A stretch of 64,000 nucleotides of DNA from Trichoderma breve (lineage: Eukaryota > Ascomycota > Sordariomycetes > Hypocreales > Hypocreaceae), in contig NW_026611593.1 in assembly GCF_028502605.1 (NCBI RefSeq), positions 2,728,001-2,792,000 on the forward strand, in the 5' to 3' direction. The notes beneath the pieces were generated by a model. The model was not told the origin of the DNA, did not search any database, and worked only from the letters and a program-made list of their open reading frames with translations. Below are positions 33,040 through 46,090 of this stretch, piece by piece (within the stretch, counting starts at the first letter, position 1; the number at the start of each line of letters is the position of its first letter). The translations under genes were made by a program, and so were the position numbers.

Positions 33040-36000
33040 ACATCTTCTAATATAGGGCTTTCTGCTAAATATAAAGATATTTTATCTTAGCTAATAGTAT
33101 TATTAGTTCTTAAATAAAATTCTTTATTAGAATTAGAAGAATAGTTATTATTATTATTAACAGCCCTATTATAATTAAAATCCTTTACTAATTTATTAAA
33201 AGAAGCATTTATAAGATTATTATTAATTAAATTTAGGTTGTTAATTTCCTTATTTAATCTATAATAATAAATTTAATTATTAGTAAAATAAATAAAATAA
33301 TAATAATAATAATAATAAATAAATAAATAAAATAATTTACCTATTATAATCTAATTTTAATAAAGATATAATATTTTTATTAATATTAGGAAAAAAGTAT
33401 AATAATTTATTTTCTTTAAAATAGGTAGTTTTAAATTAAGGATTTAAAAATAAACTATAAAAAAAAGGCTTATAATTAATTAAATTAGAAGAAGTTATTT
33501 TCTTAGGAAAATACTTTTTTAATTTATTAAGGCTAGATTTAATAGCTTTTGTAAATATTTAATAATAAGCAGCCTAAATAAAATAAATTAATAAATAGTA
33601 AATAAAATATAAATAAAATAACTTACTAAATTAGAATTTCTATTCCTTTTAGAATAATCTTTATATAAATTCTTTAATTTATTATATATTTTATAAATAT
33701 ATAATAATATAATAGGAATTATAATATAAAGCTGCCTTTGTAATTTAATAAAAAGCTTTAAAAAAATAAGAAATATAATTCTTAATTCTTCTAAAGCTTC
33801 CTATTTAATATTAAAAAAATATAATTATAAATAAATTAAATTAGCTTTATAAAATAAAATAATAAAATAATAAAATAATAAAATAATAAAATAATAAAAT
33901 AATAAAATATACTTTTTTAAATTCTTTATTAATTATATTATTATAATAATAAAATAAAGCTTCTTTTAAGTTAATAAAAATATTAAGTATATAATAAGTT
34001 AAATTCTATTAAGTTATATTATTTATAAAAATTAGTTATAAATAAATAAATAAAAAAGAAATAAATAATAAATAAATACTTAAAGGAATTTTTTCCTTAT
34101 TATAAAATATAGAAATTTTTTTATTTTTTTTAGCTTTTAATATTTTATTATTTAATAAAGTACTAAGTTCTTAGGTATATTTTACTAATAAAATAATTTA
34201 CTATAATTAATTTATTAAATCTAATAATAATAAATAAGTAAATAAATAAATAATAAAATAAATAATTATAAATAAAAAATATATTATTAAAAGGGTTATT
34301 TTTTTTTTCTTTTTCTATTATATTAATATTATTATTATTATTATTATATAAATTATAAATTATATAATTAAATAATAATAAATTAAAAGAAATAAAAGAT
34401 ATATAATCCTTTAATATATCTTATATAATTAAATTAATAATATATACTATATATTTAATATTACTAATAAATTCCATATTAATAGCTTTTTTATAAGCTT
34501 TTTAAAAAGAATTTATAAATATATTATTATTTTAAGTATTATCTTATATAATATTAAAATAAATAAATTAATTATTTTATTAATAATAATAAATAAATAA
34601 AGTATACTTAAATATATAATTTATATTTAATAAATAAAAATAAAGTTTAAAAGCTTTATTAAATTATTAATATATATAAATACTAATATAACTTTTTAAA
34701 AGCTTTTTAAATTTTATAATTAAATTAGCTATTAAAATAAAATAAAATAAATATAAAATAATATAATAAAAATAAAATACTTATAAACTTATATTTTAAT
34801 TTAAATTCTAAATTAATAAAAATAAAGATTATTCTTAAATAGGAATTTTAACTATTTAAAGTTTAAATATTAAAAGTTATAGAAAAAGTACTATTAGTTT
34901 TTAAATTAGCTTTAATATATAAATTTAAATTTAATAAAGCTTTATTAAAGTTATTTTTTAAAATATCTTTAATATTTATCTAATTTATAATAGTATATTT
35001 ATTAATAGAAATATAATTAAAATAAATAAATTAAATAAAGGTTATTTAATAAAATAAAATAACTTATTTATTATAATAATTTAATAATTTATTAAATAAA
35101 TTTAAAGAAATAATATTAAAAAAAATTATTTTTTAATAGAAAAATTAATATTTTATTAATAGCTTTTTCTTTATTAAATCTAAATAGAATTTTTAATTAT
35201 TTATTTTAGGTATTTAAAATAAATAATAAATTTTATATTAAAGGTATAATATTAGTTTTTAAAAGTAAGTTATTAATAATAATTATAAAGGCCTATTTAT
35301 AAAAAGTTATTAAGTAAGTTATTAATTAATAAATTAATTAACCTAAATAGCTTTAAGTTACTAAATATCCTAATTAATATTTTATAATTATAAAAAAAAA
35401 ACCAGAAGTTCTATTAAATTAATTAAAATAAGAAAATAATAACTTACTTCTTTTTCTAATTTTTTTAGATTCTTTATTATAAGCTATTTGCAGGTATTTT
35501 ACTTAATAATACCGGGCTAAATTAAATAATTAAAAGCCTTTAACTAAGGTTATAAGCTTATAATTATAACTAAAAATAATTAATAAAATAAAATAATAAA
35601 GTAAATAAAATAATAAATAAAATAGTAAAATAAATAAAATAATAAATAAAATAATAAATAAAATAATAAATAAAATAATAAATAAAATAATAAATAAAAT
35701 AATAAATAAAATAATAAATAAAATAATAAATAAAATAATAAATAAAATAATAAATAAAATAATAAATAAAATAATAAAATAAATAATAAAATAAATAATA
35801 AAATAAATAATAAAATAAATAACTAACCTTATATATTTAACTTCTATTTCTTTTTCTATATTTATTTTAATAGGTAATAAAAACTTATTAAATAAATTAT
35901 TTTTAAAAATATAAACCTTAGAATCTTTATTATCTTCTAATTTAAATTTAGATCTATTATAAATAAAACCACTAGTAAAAACACTAAAATCTTCTTCTAT

Positions 36001-36138
36001 AATAAAGAAATTTAAATTATTAAAAAACTTAAAATTAAGATTATTTTAAATTAGTAGTAGTTTAGAATTTAAATTAGTAACTTTATAAGCTTCTTCTTTA
36101 AAATCGTCAATTTCTTTATATTCATAATCAAAATCCAT
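33040..36138 (-). pseudogene. hAT2 transposase, N-terminal to linker exons
   Basis: Start ATG at 36,136-36,138 gives MDFDYEYKEIDDFKEEAYK, homologous to the hAT1 N-terminus. The BED-finger exon is near 35,440-35,570. Others are near 35,050-35,310 (ILxFLIxN-like), 34,690-34,780, 34,280-34,560, 34,080-34,210, 33,900-34,020 (TRWN region, W lost), 33,620-33,820, 33,350-33,580 (LDP block broken by stop) and 33,040-33,270 (acidic linker ending at a GTAAGT donor). Introns carry separate A/T repeats. More stops than in hAT1, but exon borders are conserved. Confidence 0.8.
35590..35822. repeat. 12-bp tandem repeat (AAATAAAATAAT)n in hAT2 intron 1
   Basis: About 15 units, flanked by shorter variants. 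It is at the same intron position as the arrays in hAT1 (11-bp unit) and hAT3 (12-bp unit of another sequence). Confidence 0.88.
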
Positions 36139-36153
36139 TATAATAAAATAAAA

Positions 36154-36305
36154 AAGTGTTATTATAATAAAGAAGTGTTATTATAATAAAGAAGTGTTAT
36201 TATAATAAAGAAGTATTATTATAATAAAGAAGTGTTATTATAATAAAGAAGTGTTATTATAATAAAGAAGTGTTATTATAATAAAAAACTATTATTATAA
36301 TAAAT
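36154..36305. repeat. 19-bp tandem repeat directly upstream of the hAT2 start codon
   Basis: Eight units of GAAGTGTTATTATAATAAA, one with G>A. The array begins about 15 bp from the ATG on its 5' side, so it lies in the 5' UTR or core promoter. hAT1 has only one unit here. Confidence 0.88.
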
Positions 36306-36679
36306 AAAAATAAAAAAACTATAAAAAAAAAGGCTAATTATATAAATAATTTAATCTTATAATAATTAATAATAAATTATATAATAAAAATAAATTAGAC
36401 TATAGGTCAGACTATAAATTATATAATAAAAATAAATCAGACTATAAGTCATACAATAAAAATAAATTATTTAGAAAATCATTTAATAAATTATCTAATA
36501 AATCATTTAATAAATCATACAATAAATCATACAATAAATCATATAATTTATTTTTATTATATATAACCTTATATTTTTATAATTTATATTATTTTTATTA
36601 TATAATTTATTATATAATTATTATATAATAAATCATATAATAAATTATATATAATTTAGCTTTAGTATTTATTATATAT

Positions 36680-37095
36680 TTACTATAGTATTATAATATT
36701 TATTATTTATATTTTATAAAGCTATTTTTATTATTATTATATAAGCTATAATAAAGGAAATATTTTAATAGTAAATTTTATTTTATATAAAGGTATTTTT
36801 TTAGCTTTAAATAATACTTAAAATTTTACTATTTAAATTACAGCTTTATTATAGCTTTTATAATAAAATTAAAAATAGTATTATAAAATATAAATAATAA
36901 ATATTATTATTTTATTTATTAAATTTATAAAGCTTATAACTGTAATTAGTTATTTTAATAGTAAATTTTTTTATTATATAATAGCGTTCTTTTAGCTTTA
37001 AATAATACTTAAAATCTTACTATTTAAATTATATCCTTATTATAGCTTATATAATAAAAGTAATAATAGTATTATAAAATATATATAATAAATAT
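36680..37095 (-). repeat. hAT2 right subterminal repeats
   Basis: Two units of the roughly 190-bp family, inverted relative to the left set. Confidence 0.75.
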
Positions 37096-37368
37096 TATTA
37101 TTCTTTATTTTATATTTAGATTTAAGTAATATAATATAATAATAATAATATTAAAATAAAAAATATTATTAAAATAATATAATTATAAATTAATTAATTT
37201 TAAGTTAATTAGTTTAGTTATTAGTTTTAAGTTAATTAACTAAACTTATAAGTTTAGTTAATTAACTAATTAAAAACTTATAAGTTTAGTTAATAGTTTA
37301 AATAAAACTAAACTAATTAGTTTAGTAACTAAAAAAACAAAAAACTACTAACTAATTTTACAACCCTG

Positions 37369-37376
37369 CTACTACT
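37369..37376. repeat. hAT2 target-site duplication, right copy
   Basis: CTACTACT; see 31,454-31,461. Confidence 0.82.
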
Positions 37377-38084
37377 ACAGCTGCTTCCTTATCCTTAGTA
37401 AAATCTTCCTCCTGTAATATTTCCTATTATTTTAAATCTTTTTATAAATAATTAAAAAAACTATAAAGTATATTAACTATTAGCTTTAACCTTTACTATT
37501 ATATAAGTATATTAAATACTTATATTTAGTCTTTAGCTACCTTATTAAATTAAGGTTAATAAAAAAAGCAGGGATTATATTAAAACTATTATTATACTTA
37601 GTTATATATTAAAACTAAGCCTTAATATTAACTATAAAATAAAATTAATAAAAGTTTTATAATTCTAAAAAAACCTTAGCCTTTTATATAAGTTTTTAAT
37701 AATATTAAAGTTTTTAATTTTAAAAAGCAGCTTATTTAAATTCTATACTACTAGGTTAATAACTTTTATATAAAAAATAATAAAGAAAATTATTAAAAGC
37801 TTATTTAACTACTATTTTAAATAAATAACTTTTTTTATTAATAAAATATTAAGTAAAATAACTTTTTTTATAAAATAATAAATATATAGAAAAGTATATT
37901 ATTATATAAAATAATAAAAAGCTATATATAGTAAAAATCTCCTATTATCTTTAACTATAGCCTCTGTTTAATAATACTACTATATAAGAAAGTTAATAGT
38001 AGTATAGCTAACTTATATTAAAATTAATCCTAGCTATTTCTTATTAATAAAATCCTACTATAACTTAACTTTTTAATTTATAGT

Positions 38085-38538
38085 CAGGGTTACTAAATTT
38101 ATTAGTAGTTATTTATTATTAATTTTGTTAATAAATAACTTTTTATTATTAGTTAATAAATAATAAATTTTATTTATTTTTTTTAGGATATTAATAAAAT
38201 AAAGGAATTTTTTATTAACGAAAATAAATAATAAAAAATATTTATTTATTAAATAATAAATTATATAAAAGAAATATAAAATAATAAAAAATATAAATTT
38301 ATAGCCCTGCTTTTAAGCTTTATAAAAATATATAATTTACTTATATAATATTTTTATTAAGCTAGTTATTAGTAAATTTATTACCTTTGTTAATAAATTA
38401 TTATTAATAATAAATACCTTTATTTTATTTTTTTTAGCTTAGAAAATTAAAGAATAATAAATAATAAATAATAAAAAAAATTTATATTATTTTCTTAAAG
38501 GTGCTAATAAAATAAATTATTACTAATTTACAACCCTG
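38085..38538. mobile_element. MITE-b: 454-bp non-autonomous hAT element
   Basis: CAGGGTTACTAAATTTATTA at the left, AATTTACAACCCTG at the right, exact 8-bp duplication TTTATAGT (38,077-38,084 and 38,539-38,546). Same length as MITE-a, in opposite orientation, and collinear with it when reversed, including the middle segment TTATATAATATTTTTATTAA. No coding capacity. Confidence 0.93.
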
Positions 38539-39317
38539 TTTATAGTTATTTAAAAATAATTTTACTTTTTTTTTAGCTATTATTTAAATAAAGGCTTTAT
38601 AAAAATAAAGTAAATTACTTATACTAGTTAAAAAATAACTTTTAATATTTTTATAAGCAGTTTTAGTTAAACTATTTATTTATTAATTAAAATTCTAATA
38701 ATACTTAATATAATATTACAGAAATTAATTAACTAAAAGAAGATATTTATTTAAAAAATAATTAATAATTCTACTTTAGCTATTACTAAAGACCTCTTTT
38801 AGTATATCCTAGGCTTATTTAAAATTACTTTCTTCTTTAATATAAATAACTTTACTTTAGGCCTACTTAAAACTAGCCTTACTATACTTAAATAAAGACT
38901 TTATAAAGCTAGAAAATAATATTACCAGTACTATAGCCTTAAGAAATATAGATTTAATAAGCTTATTAATAGTAAAGTTAAAGAAGCTAGTAGTAAGGCT
39001 ATTAGCAGTAAGATTATTAGTAGTAAAACCTTCTATAGTAAAACTATTAGTAGTAAAACTATTAGTAGTAAGGCTACTTATAGTAGTAAAATTATTAGCA
39101 ATAAGTTTATTAATATTTTCTTTCTTTTACTTTAAAATTATTTTAGCCTTAATATTTATATTAATATAATAAAAATATAGCTGCTGCTATATATTTAAAA
39201 AAAAATATTTTAAGGCCTTTTTTAGTATTGATTTTTTATTTATAATAATAATATTAAGCAGAAGAATCTTAAGCTACTACTAGAATATATTTAACTAGTT
39301 ATAAAATTAATTATAAC

Positions 39318-39796
39318 TAAGGTTACTAAATTCATTAATAGTTATTTATTATTTATTTTATTAATAAATAACTCTTTATTATTAGTTAATAAATAACTCT
39401 TTATTATTAGTTAATAAATAATAAATTTTATTTATTTTCTTTAAAGCATTAATAAAATAAAAGAATTTTTTATTAATAAAAATAAATAATAAAAAATTTT
39501 TATTTATTTAATAGTAAATTAAATAAAATAAGTATAAAAAAATAAAAAATATAAGCTTATAGTTTTATTTTTTAGTTTTTTAAAAATATATAATTTACTT
39601 ATATAATATTTTTATTAAGCTAGCTATTAGTAAATTTATTACCTTCGTTAATAAATTATTATTAATAATAAATACTTTTATTTTATTTTCTTTAGTTTAT
39701 AAAAGTAAAAAATAATAAATAATAATTAATAATAAAAATTTATTTTATTTTCTTTAAGGTACTAATAAAATAAATTATTATTAATTAGTAACCTTA
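39318..39796. mobile_element. MITE-c: 479-bp non-autonomous hAT element
   Basis: The ends are TAAGGTTACTAAATTCATTA and TTAGTAACCTTA, with duplication attataac/gttataac (39,310-39,317 and 39,797-39,804; one G/A difference). It is in the same orientation as MITE-b and about 25 bp longer because of one extra CTTTATTATTAGTTAATAAA-type repeat (39,371-39,420). Confidence 0.9.
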
Positions 39797-40944
39797 GTTA
39801 TAACCTTTAATTTCTTTTATTATTAACTAAGCTAAAAGTAAAGTTTATTATAAATTTCTAATCTATAACGTTAATTATTTAAAATAAATATATTTTAAAT
39901 TTATTTATTTTATATATATTATTTAAGCTAAGAACTTCTAGAATTTTTTTTTATATAACTTTATACTAAAGGTAAGTTTAGAAAATTATTTTTATTTTAT
40001 AATCTTTATTATAATAAATAAAATAATAAAGCTTTTATTATTAAAGGAGATTTATTTACTTTTATATAAATATAAGTCCCTTAAGTTATAATTATTAAAT
40101 AGCTTAATAATTATTATAAATATTTTTTAAAAAAAAATATAAAAATCCTTAACTTTATATATATATAATTTATTTTATTTTATAAATACTAAGTACTTTA
40201 TATTATAAAAGTAATTTTTTAATATTAAATTATTCCTTTATATAGTAAATATATTAATAAATTAAGGAAGGTATTATAATTATATTAGCCCTTAAAAACT
40301 TAAAATATTTATTTTTTATTAAATTTTTTAGTAATTAAAACTATTAACTTAAATATATAATTAACCTTCTTTATTTTTAATTTCTAAAAGCTTTTGCTAA
40401 CTAAAGGTTATATAAGGCTATAGTTATAAAAAATAATATAATAAATTAAAATCTTTTTACTATTAACTTTATAATAGTTACTAAAGGACTTTTTAACTAT
40501 AGTTATACTATAGTTATAATAAAAACTTTAAAGGAAGTTAAATAAATTTTAAAAAAAATTAAATTTTTTTCTTAATAATAGTAAAAGAAAAATTAACTTT
40601 ATAATTTCTTTATTAAAAATATTAGTAGTTTTATTATAGTTATTTAAAATACTAGCGCTAGTAGCTTTTATTTTATAATAATAAAAAGGAGACTATTACC
40701 TAAAGGGCTAAGGGTATTAAAGAAGGTATTAAAGTAAAGATTTTCCTTATTTATTATTACTTAATTTATTATAGCTAGTCTTAGTATTTTTACTACTATA
40801 AGCTTTAAGTTATAATTTTAAAGTTACTATAGCTATATATTATATTTTAGTAAGCTAGGCTAACTTAGAAATAATTTTCCTTAATTAAGTTAAGTAAGGT
40901 AAAACTATAGCTTAAATAGTAATACTTTTATATATTTATTATTA

Positions 40945-41130
40945 TTTAATTTTATTATTTATTATTATTTAATTTTATTATTTATTATTATTTAATTTTA
41001 TTATTTATTATTATTTAATTTTATTATTTATTATTATTTAATTTTATTATTTATTATTATTTAATTTTATTATTTATTATTATTTAATTTTATTATTTAT
41101 TATTATTTAATTTTATTATTTATTATTTTA
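40945..41130. repeat. 23-bp tandem repeat in the hAT3 intron next to MULE2
   Basis: About eight near-perfect units built from TTATTATTATTTAATTTTAT. It begins just after the MULE2 right end. Confidence 0.88.
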
Positions 41131-41154
41131 TATTTATTATTTAACTAATATTAT

Positions 41155-41475
41155 TATTTTAGATTATAAAATAAAGTTAATAGCCTTAATATAAGTAATA
41201 ATAATAATAATATAGCTAATTTATTTTTAATAAATTAGCTAATAATTTTAATTATAATAAAGTTATTAAAAATACTAATAGTAATAATTTATTTAATTTC
41301 AATAAAGAATTTTATTTAGGTATTAATAATAGTATTAAAGATAAAATATTTTTATATTTAAAAGAAAATCCTATATTAAAAGATATAAGTTATTTATTTT
41401 CTTATTTACTATTTTATAATTTTTTTATTATTTACTATTTTATTATTATTTTTATATTTACTAATTATTTATTTT
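41155..41475 (+). pseudogene. hAT3 acidic linker exon and last intron
   Basis: 41,165-41,385 aligns with hAT1 20,945-21,164 reversed: NSNNLFNFNKEFYLGINNSIKDKIFLYLKENPILKD-like, then a changed donor (GATATAAGT instead of GATGTAAGT). An AT-rich intron to 41,474 follows. Confidence 0.8.
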
Positions 41476-41729
41476 AATAAAATAAGCTTTTAGATTAGTA
41501 AAAAGCTAATACTAATAGATTTTCTATTTTATTTATTTTAGTAAAATATTATTTAGCTATTTCTATTACTTTTGCTATTATAAAAAGTATATTTTCTATT
41601 AGTAATAATATTATAATAAAGGCTAGGAATAGGTTAAACTTAATTTTTAAAATAATATTATTAAAAAGCTAAATAAAAGATTTTAAAAAACTTAAAAATA
41701 AATATTTTAAAAAAAATAACTTAAATTAG
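41475..41729 (+). pseudogene. hAT3 transposase last exon: hAT dimerisation domain
   Basis: Plus-strand reading LD-stop-stop-KANTNRFSILFILVKYYLAI, then FAIIKSIFSISNNIIIKARN, RLNL and a stop TAG at 41,727-41,729. The two stops replace the WW pair seen in hAT1, and one further stop replaces the Trp of KSWI: three Trp-to-stop changes of the kind C-to-T on the opposite strand makes. The rest is conserved. Confidence 0.9.
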
Positions 41730-41859
41730 CTTATATAATTATTTTATTTATATAAATTTTTTATTTATTTAATAATTATTATTTTATTATAAAATAAAAA
41801 ATTTTTTATAATATAATTATAAAAATATAATTATTAAAAAGTAAAAAAAAATATAAAGT

Positions 41860-42394
41860 ATTTTTTTAACTTAAAATAATATTAAAAATTTATTTATTTA
41901 AATTCTAGCTTTATTAAAGCTATTATAATAAAAATAGTTATAGTTTTATAAAATATAAATAATAATTATTATAATATACTAAATTATATTTATATAACCC
42001 ATAAGCTTAATTAACTATTTTAATAGTAAATATTTTTATAATATATAAGTATTCTTTTAGTTTTAAATAATATTTAAAATTTTACTATTTAAATTATAGC
42101 TTTATTATAATATATAAAATAAAAATAAATATACTATTATAAAATATAAATAATAAATATTATTATATTATAGTTTATTTAAATAAAAAAAATAATGTTT
42201 TTTTATTAATAAATTTAATAATAAATTTAGGAATAATTTATTATTTATTATTTATTAATAAATAATAAATTTTATTTATTTAGTTTTCTTTAATTAATTA
42301 AAAAAATAAAAATTTATTAATAAATAATAAATAAAATTTATTTTATTTCCTTTAATTAACTAATAAAATGAATTATTACTACTTGGTAACCTTA
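41860..42394 (-). repeat. hAT3 right subterminal repeats and TIR
   Basis: Two roughly 190-bp units (41,870-42,190), then palindromic ATTTATTA blocks and the terminus ACTTGGTAACCTTA. Confidence 0.75.
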
Positions 42395-42535
42395 ATTATA
42401 AGCCTTTTTTTTATAGTTTATTTTTAGATCTTTGATTTAAAAATACTTATTTTAAAAAAAAATAGCTTATTATGCTTTTTTCCTAATATTAATAAAAGTA
42501 TTATATTTTTATTAAAATTAAATTATAATAAGTAA

Positions 42536-42536
<1 letters not shown>

Positions 42537-42583
<47 letters not shown>

Positions 42584-42584
42584 T
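42537..42584. repeat. (ATT)n microsatellite
   Basis: About 15 units in a hAT intron position. Confidence 0.9.
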
Positions 42585-42666
42585 TATTTTATTATTATAT
42601 TATTTATATTATTTATTAATTTATTTTTTATTTTATTAAAATAACTTTTTAATTTATTATAAAATT

Positions 42667-42900
42667 AATAAAAATAAAAACTTTATTTTATTTATTTTAG
42701 TAAAATATTATTTAATTATTTTAGTTACTTTTACTATTATAAAAAGTTTTTTTTTATTAATAATAATATTATAATAAAAGCTAAAAATAAATTAATTTTT
42801 AATTTAATTACTAAAATAATATTATTAAAAAATTAAATAAAAAATTTTAAAAAAGTTAAAAATAAATATATTAAAAAAAATAATTTAAATTTACTTATAT
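42667..42900 (+). pseudogene. hAT last exon remnant (dimerisation domain)
   Basis: Aligns base for base with hAT3 41,510-41,735. It reads LFILVKYYLIILVTFTIIKS-like, then NNIIIKAKNKLIFNLITKII. The C-terminal stop is changed. It is more decayed than the hAT3 exon. Confidence 0.8.
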
Positions 42901-43642
42901 AATTATTTTATTTATATAGTTTTTTTATTTATTAAATAAATATTATTTTATTAAAAAAATAAAAATCTTTTATAATATAATTATAAAAATATAATTATAA
43001 AAAAGTAAAAAAAAATATAAAATATTTTTTAATTTAAAATAATATTAAAAATCTTATTATTTAAATTTTAACTTTATTATAATTATTATAGTAAATTTAA
43101 TTGTAATTTTATAAAATATAAATAATATATATTATTATTTTACTTAATAGGTTTTTATAGCTTATAATTATAATTAGTTATTTTAATAATAAAATTTATT
43201 TTATATTAAACTATTATTTTAGCTTAAAATAATATTAGAAATTTAATTATTTAAATTATAGTTTTAATTTAGCTTATATAATAAAAATAATTATAATTTT
43301 ATAAAATATATATATTAATTAATATTATTATAGTTTTTATTATTATATATATATTTTATTATAATTATTTATTTAAATTTACTATATAAATAAATAAATA
43401 AATAAATAATAAATTTAGTAATAAATTTACTTATTTTTTCTTTTAAATAATAATAAAACTAAATTTATTAATAATAATTTACTTATAACTAAATTAGTTT
43501 TTTTAGATTAATAAAAAAAACTAATTTAATTATAAATAAATTATTATTAATTAAATTAGTTTCTTTAATTAACTAAAGAAAACTAAATAATTAGTAAATA
43601 ATAATAAATAATAAATAATTGCTAATTAATTATATAACCCTA

Positions 43643-43791
43643 ACTATATAAGACCCTTAGTTAGCAAAAGCCCACTATAATAATAGCTGTAATTTTCTAA
43701 TAATAACCACTGTAATAATAGAGATACTATATATATCCATGGAAATTATTAAGTCTAAAACTTACTATTGTAAATAATAATTTTAATTAAC
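43643..43791. other. Short patch of normal-complexity sequence
   Basis: About 150 bp keep CA, TG and CC dinucleotides (for example CCATGGAAATT, AGCAAAAGCCCACTATAA) and look unlike the surrounding RIP-like DNA. No open frame or known motif. It lies between the hAT right end and a truncated hAT left end. It may be unique flanking DNA or part of an unlisted element. Confidence 0.5.
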
Positions 43792-43890
43792 TAAGGTTAT
43801 AAATTAATAACTATTAGTTTAGTTAGTAGCTTAAGTAAAACTAAACTTAAAAAATTAATTATTAATAAATTAGTTTAAGTTTAATAAATT
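43792..43890 (+). mobile_element. Truncated hAT/MITE left end
   Basis: TAAGGTTATAAATTAATAAC followed by AGTTTAGTTAGTAGCTTAAG matches the first about 95 bp of hAT2 (31,462-31,556) with G>A/C>T changes. It is cut off by the long inverted repeat at 43,891. No right half was found. Confidence 0.78.
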
Positions 43891-44525
43891 TTAATATTTT
43901 TTAATTAATTTAGTTTATATTTTACTTTACTTAACTTTAGTTTTTTTTTTAAAAATTTTTAATTATAAATTTATAATTTAATTAATTATAAATTTAATTA
44001 TTTATTTAGCTATTTTATTATTATAATTAAATTATAATTATTATTTTTTATAAAGGTTATTTTTTTAATTAATAAAGTAAATATATTAATAATTTTATTT
44101 AAATATAATAAAAAAAATAATTAAAATATATTATTTTATTATATAGTTTTTTATATTATATATATAATTTATTATTAAAGATTATTATTACTTTTTATAA
44201 CTTAATAAAAAAATATTTATTTAGTTTAATTAAATTATTAAATTATAAATTATAAAGCTTAAAATTAATTATATTATATTTAAACTTTATTATTTAAGTT
44301 ATTTTATATATATTTTTTAAATTTAATTTTAAATTTTAATATAATAATTATATTTTATAATTTAAATTTTTAAAATTTAACTTAATTAATTATAATTAAT
44401 TAAATTAAATTATAAATTAATTTTAAATTAAAAATTAAAAATTAAAATAAATATTTTTTTAATTTAATTATTATAATTTTATTAACTTTTTTAATAATAA
44501 ATATAATTTTTATAAAATAATTATT
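43891..44525 (+). repeat. Long inverted repeat, left arm (pair 2)
   Basis: Same orientation as 1,997-2,640, with AATATTTTTTAATTAATTTA at the outer end and AACTTTTTTAATAATAAATA at the inner end. It lacks the outer about 120 bp present at 1,878-1,997. Confidence 0.7.
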
Positions 44526-46090
44526 TTTTTATAAATTTTAAAAAATATTAATTTTATATATAAAAAATAAATTTTTTAAAATATATTATAATTTTTAAAA
44601 TTATATTAATAAATTTAAAAAAAAATTATTATTAATAATAAATAATTAATATTAATATTAATAAAAAAAAATATAAAGTTTCATTAAGTTAATTAATTAT
44701 TATTATTATTTTATTTAAAATTTTTTAATTTTTATTTAATTTTTAATTAATATAATAAAAAAAATTAAAAATTTAATTAAAAAAAAATATTTTAAATAAT
44801 TAAATAAATTATAATTTTAAAATTGATATTAATTATATATAAATTTAAAAAATTAATAAAAATTAAACTTAATATATTAAAATATATAGTTAAAAAAATA
44901 TTAAATTAATAAAATAATAAAAAAAAAAACTTTATTTTATAATATTTTATTTATAAAAACTTAATAAAGTTAAACTTAATTATATAATTTATAATAAAAA
45001 ATTATTAAAAATTAAAATCTATTTAAAATAATAAAATTAATATTATAAAAAAATTAAAATTTAAATTAAAATTTTTATTAATTATTAAAATATTATTTAT
45101 ATTATACTTATTTAAGAATTATTTAAATAATAATTAAAATAATTTAAATTCTTAAATAAATTTAATTATAAATTAATATATTATAAAAAATTAAAAAATT
45201 AAAAAAATTAATATATTTAATAAAAAAATTATATATTTATAAAAAATTCTTAATTATTAAAGTATTATATTATATTAAAATATATAAAATAATTATAAAT
45301 AAAAATCTTTTAATATAATTTTTATAATAGAAAAATATAATAAATTTTTTTAAAATTAAAAAATATTATAATAAATTAAATATTTATAAATTAATATAAA
45401 TAAAAATTCCTAAAAAATAAACCTTTATATTATTCTAAGGTTTATATTAATAAATAAATTAAATTAAGTTAATAAGTAATTTATTATTAATTAATATTAA
45501 AAATTTTAATAATTTATTATTTAAAATTATTAAATTATTAAATAATTTAAGAATTTACTTTTAATTAATTAAATAATTTAATATTTATTTAAAATTAATT
45601 ATTTTATAAATTTATTATCATAATTATAAAAATTAAATTATTATATAATATTTTTTTTATTAATTTTATTTTTAAAACTTTATTATAAATAATATATTTT
45701 TTATTTTTTTATAAATAAATACTATTTATTTTATATTTTAAAAAACTTTAAAAAGTATTATTTTTAAATAATTTTTTATAATATTTAAATAATATATAAT
45801 TTAATAAATTATATTATAATATAAAAAATTAATTATTAATTAATTAAATTAAATATTTACTTAATATTTTTAATTAAAAAATAAACTTAAGTTAATTAAA
45901 AATACTTTAGCTAAAATAATTATAAAAGAAATTAAATTATAAAAATAAAAAAAAATTTAATATAAATAAATATATTATATTATTATATAAAGTATTATTA
46001 ATTTAAAAAAGTTAAATAAAATAAAATATAAAAAATTAAAAATTATTTATTAAATTATAATATTATTATTTAATTTAATTAATTTTATAA
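44526..46090. other. Interior between long inverted repeats (pair 2)
   Basis: Nearly pure A/T. No protein motif and no clear match by eye to the interior of pair 1. Confidence 0.4.

Larger units (their letters stand above)
37377..40800 (-). pseudogene. MULE2 transposase remnants (four pieces)
   Basis: Minus-strand remnants in the order of the MULE1 gene: N-terminal part about 39,800-40,700, catalytic core about 38,550-39,300, C-terminal part 37,377-38,080 and 31,250-31,461. The Ala/Ser-rich region appears as repeated GTAGTA/GCTACT blocks at 38,980-39,110. Reading frames are broken by many stops and by the MITE-b and MITE-c insertions. Assignment rests on collinearity with MULE1 and on the shared TIRs; motif-level matches are weak. 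Confidence 0.6.
42395..43642 (+). mobile_element. 3' part of a hAT (candidate remainder of hAT4)
   Basis: It starts in the LDP-block exon (ATTATAAGCCTTTTTTTTAT, equivalent to hAT1 near 21,345 reversed) and then carries an ATT microsatellite, the last exon, subterminal units at 43,010-43,340, and an AT-type TIR ending ATTAATTATATAACCCTA at 43,642. The TIR subtype agrees with hAT4 (5,622) and hAT6 (61,887). If it is the rest of hAT4, about 950 bp of transposase is missing between 8,292 and 42,395. The linker exon is lost or unrecognisable here. Confidence 0.65.
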
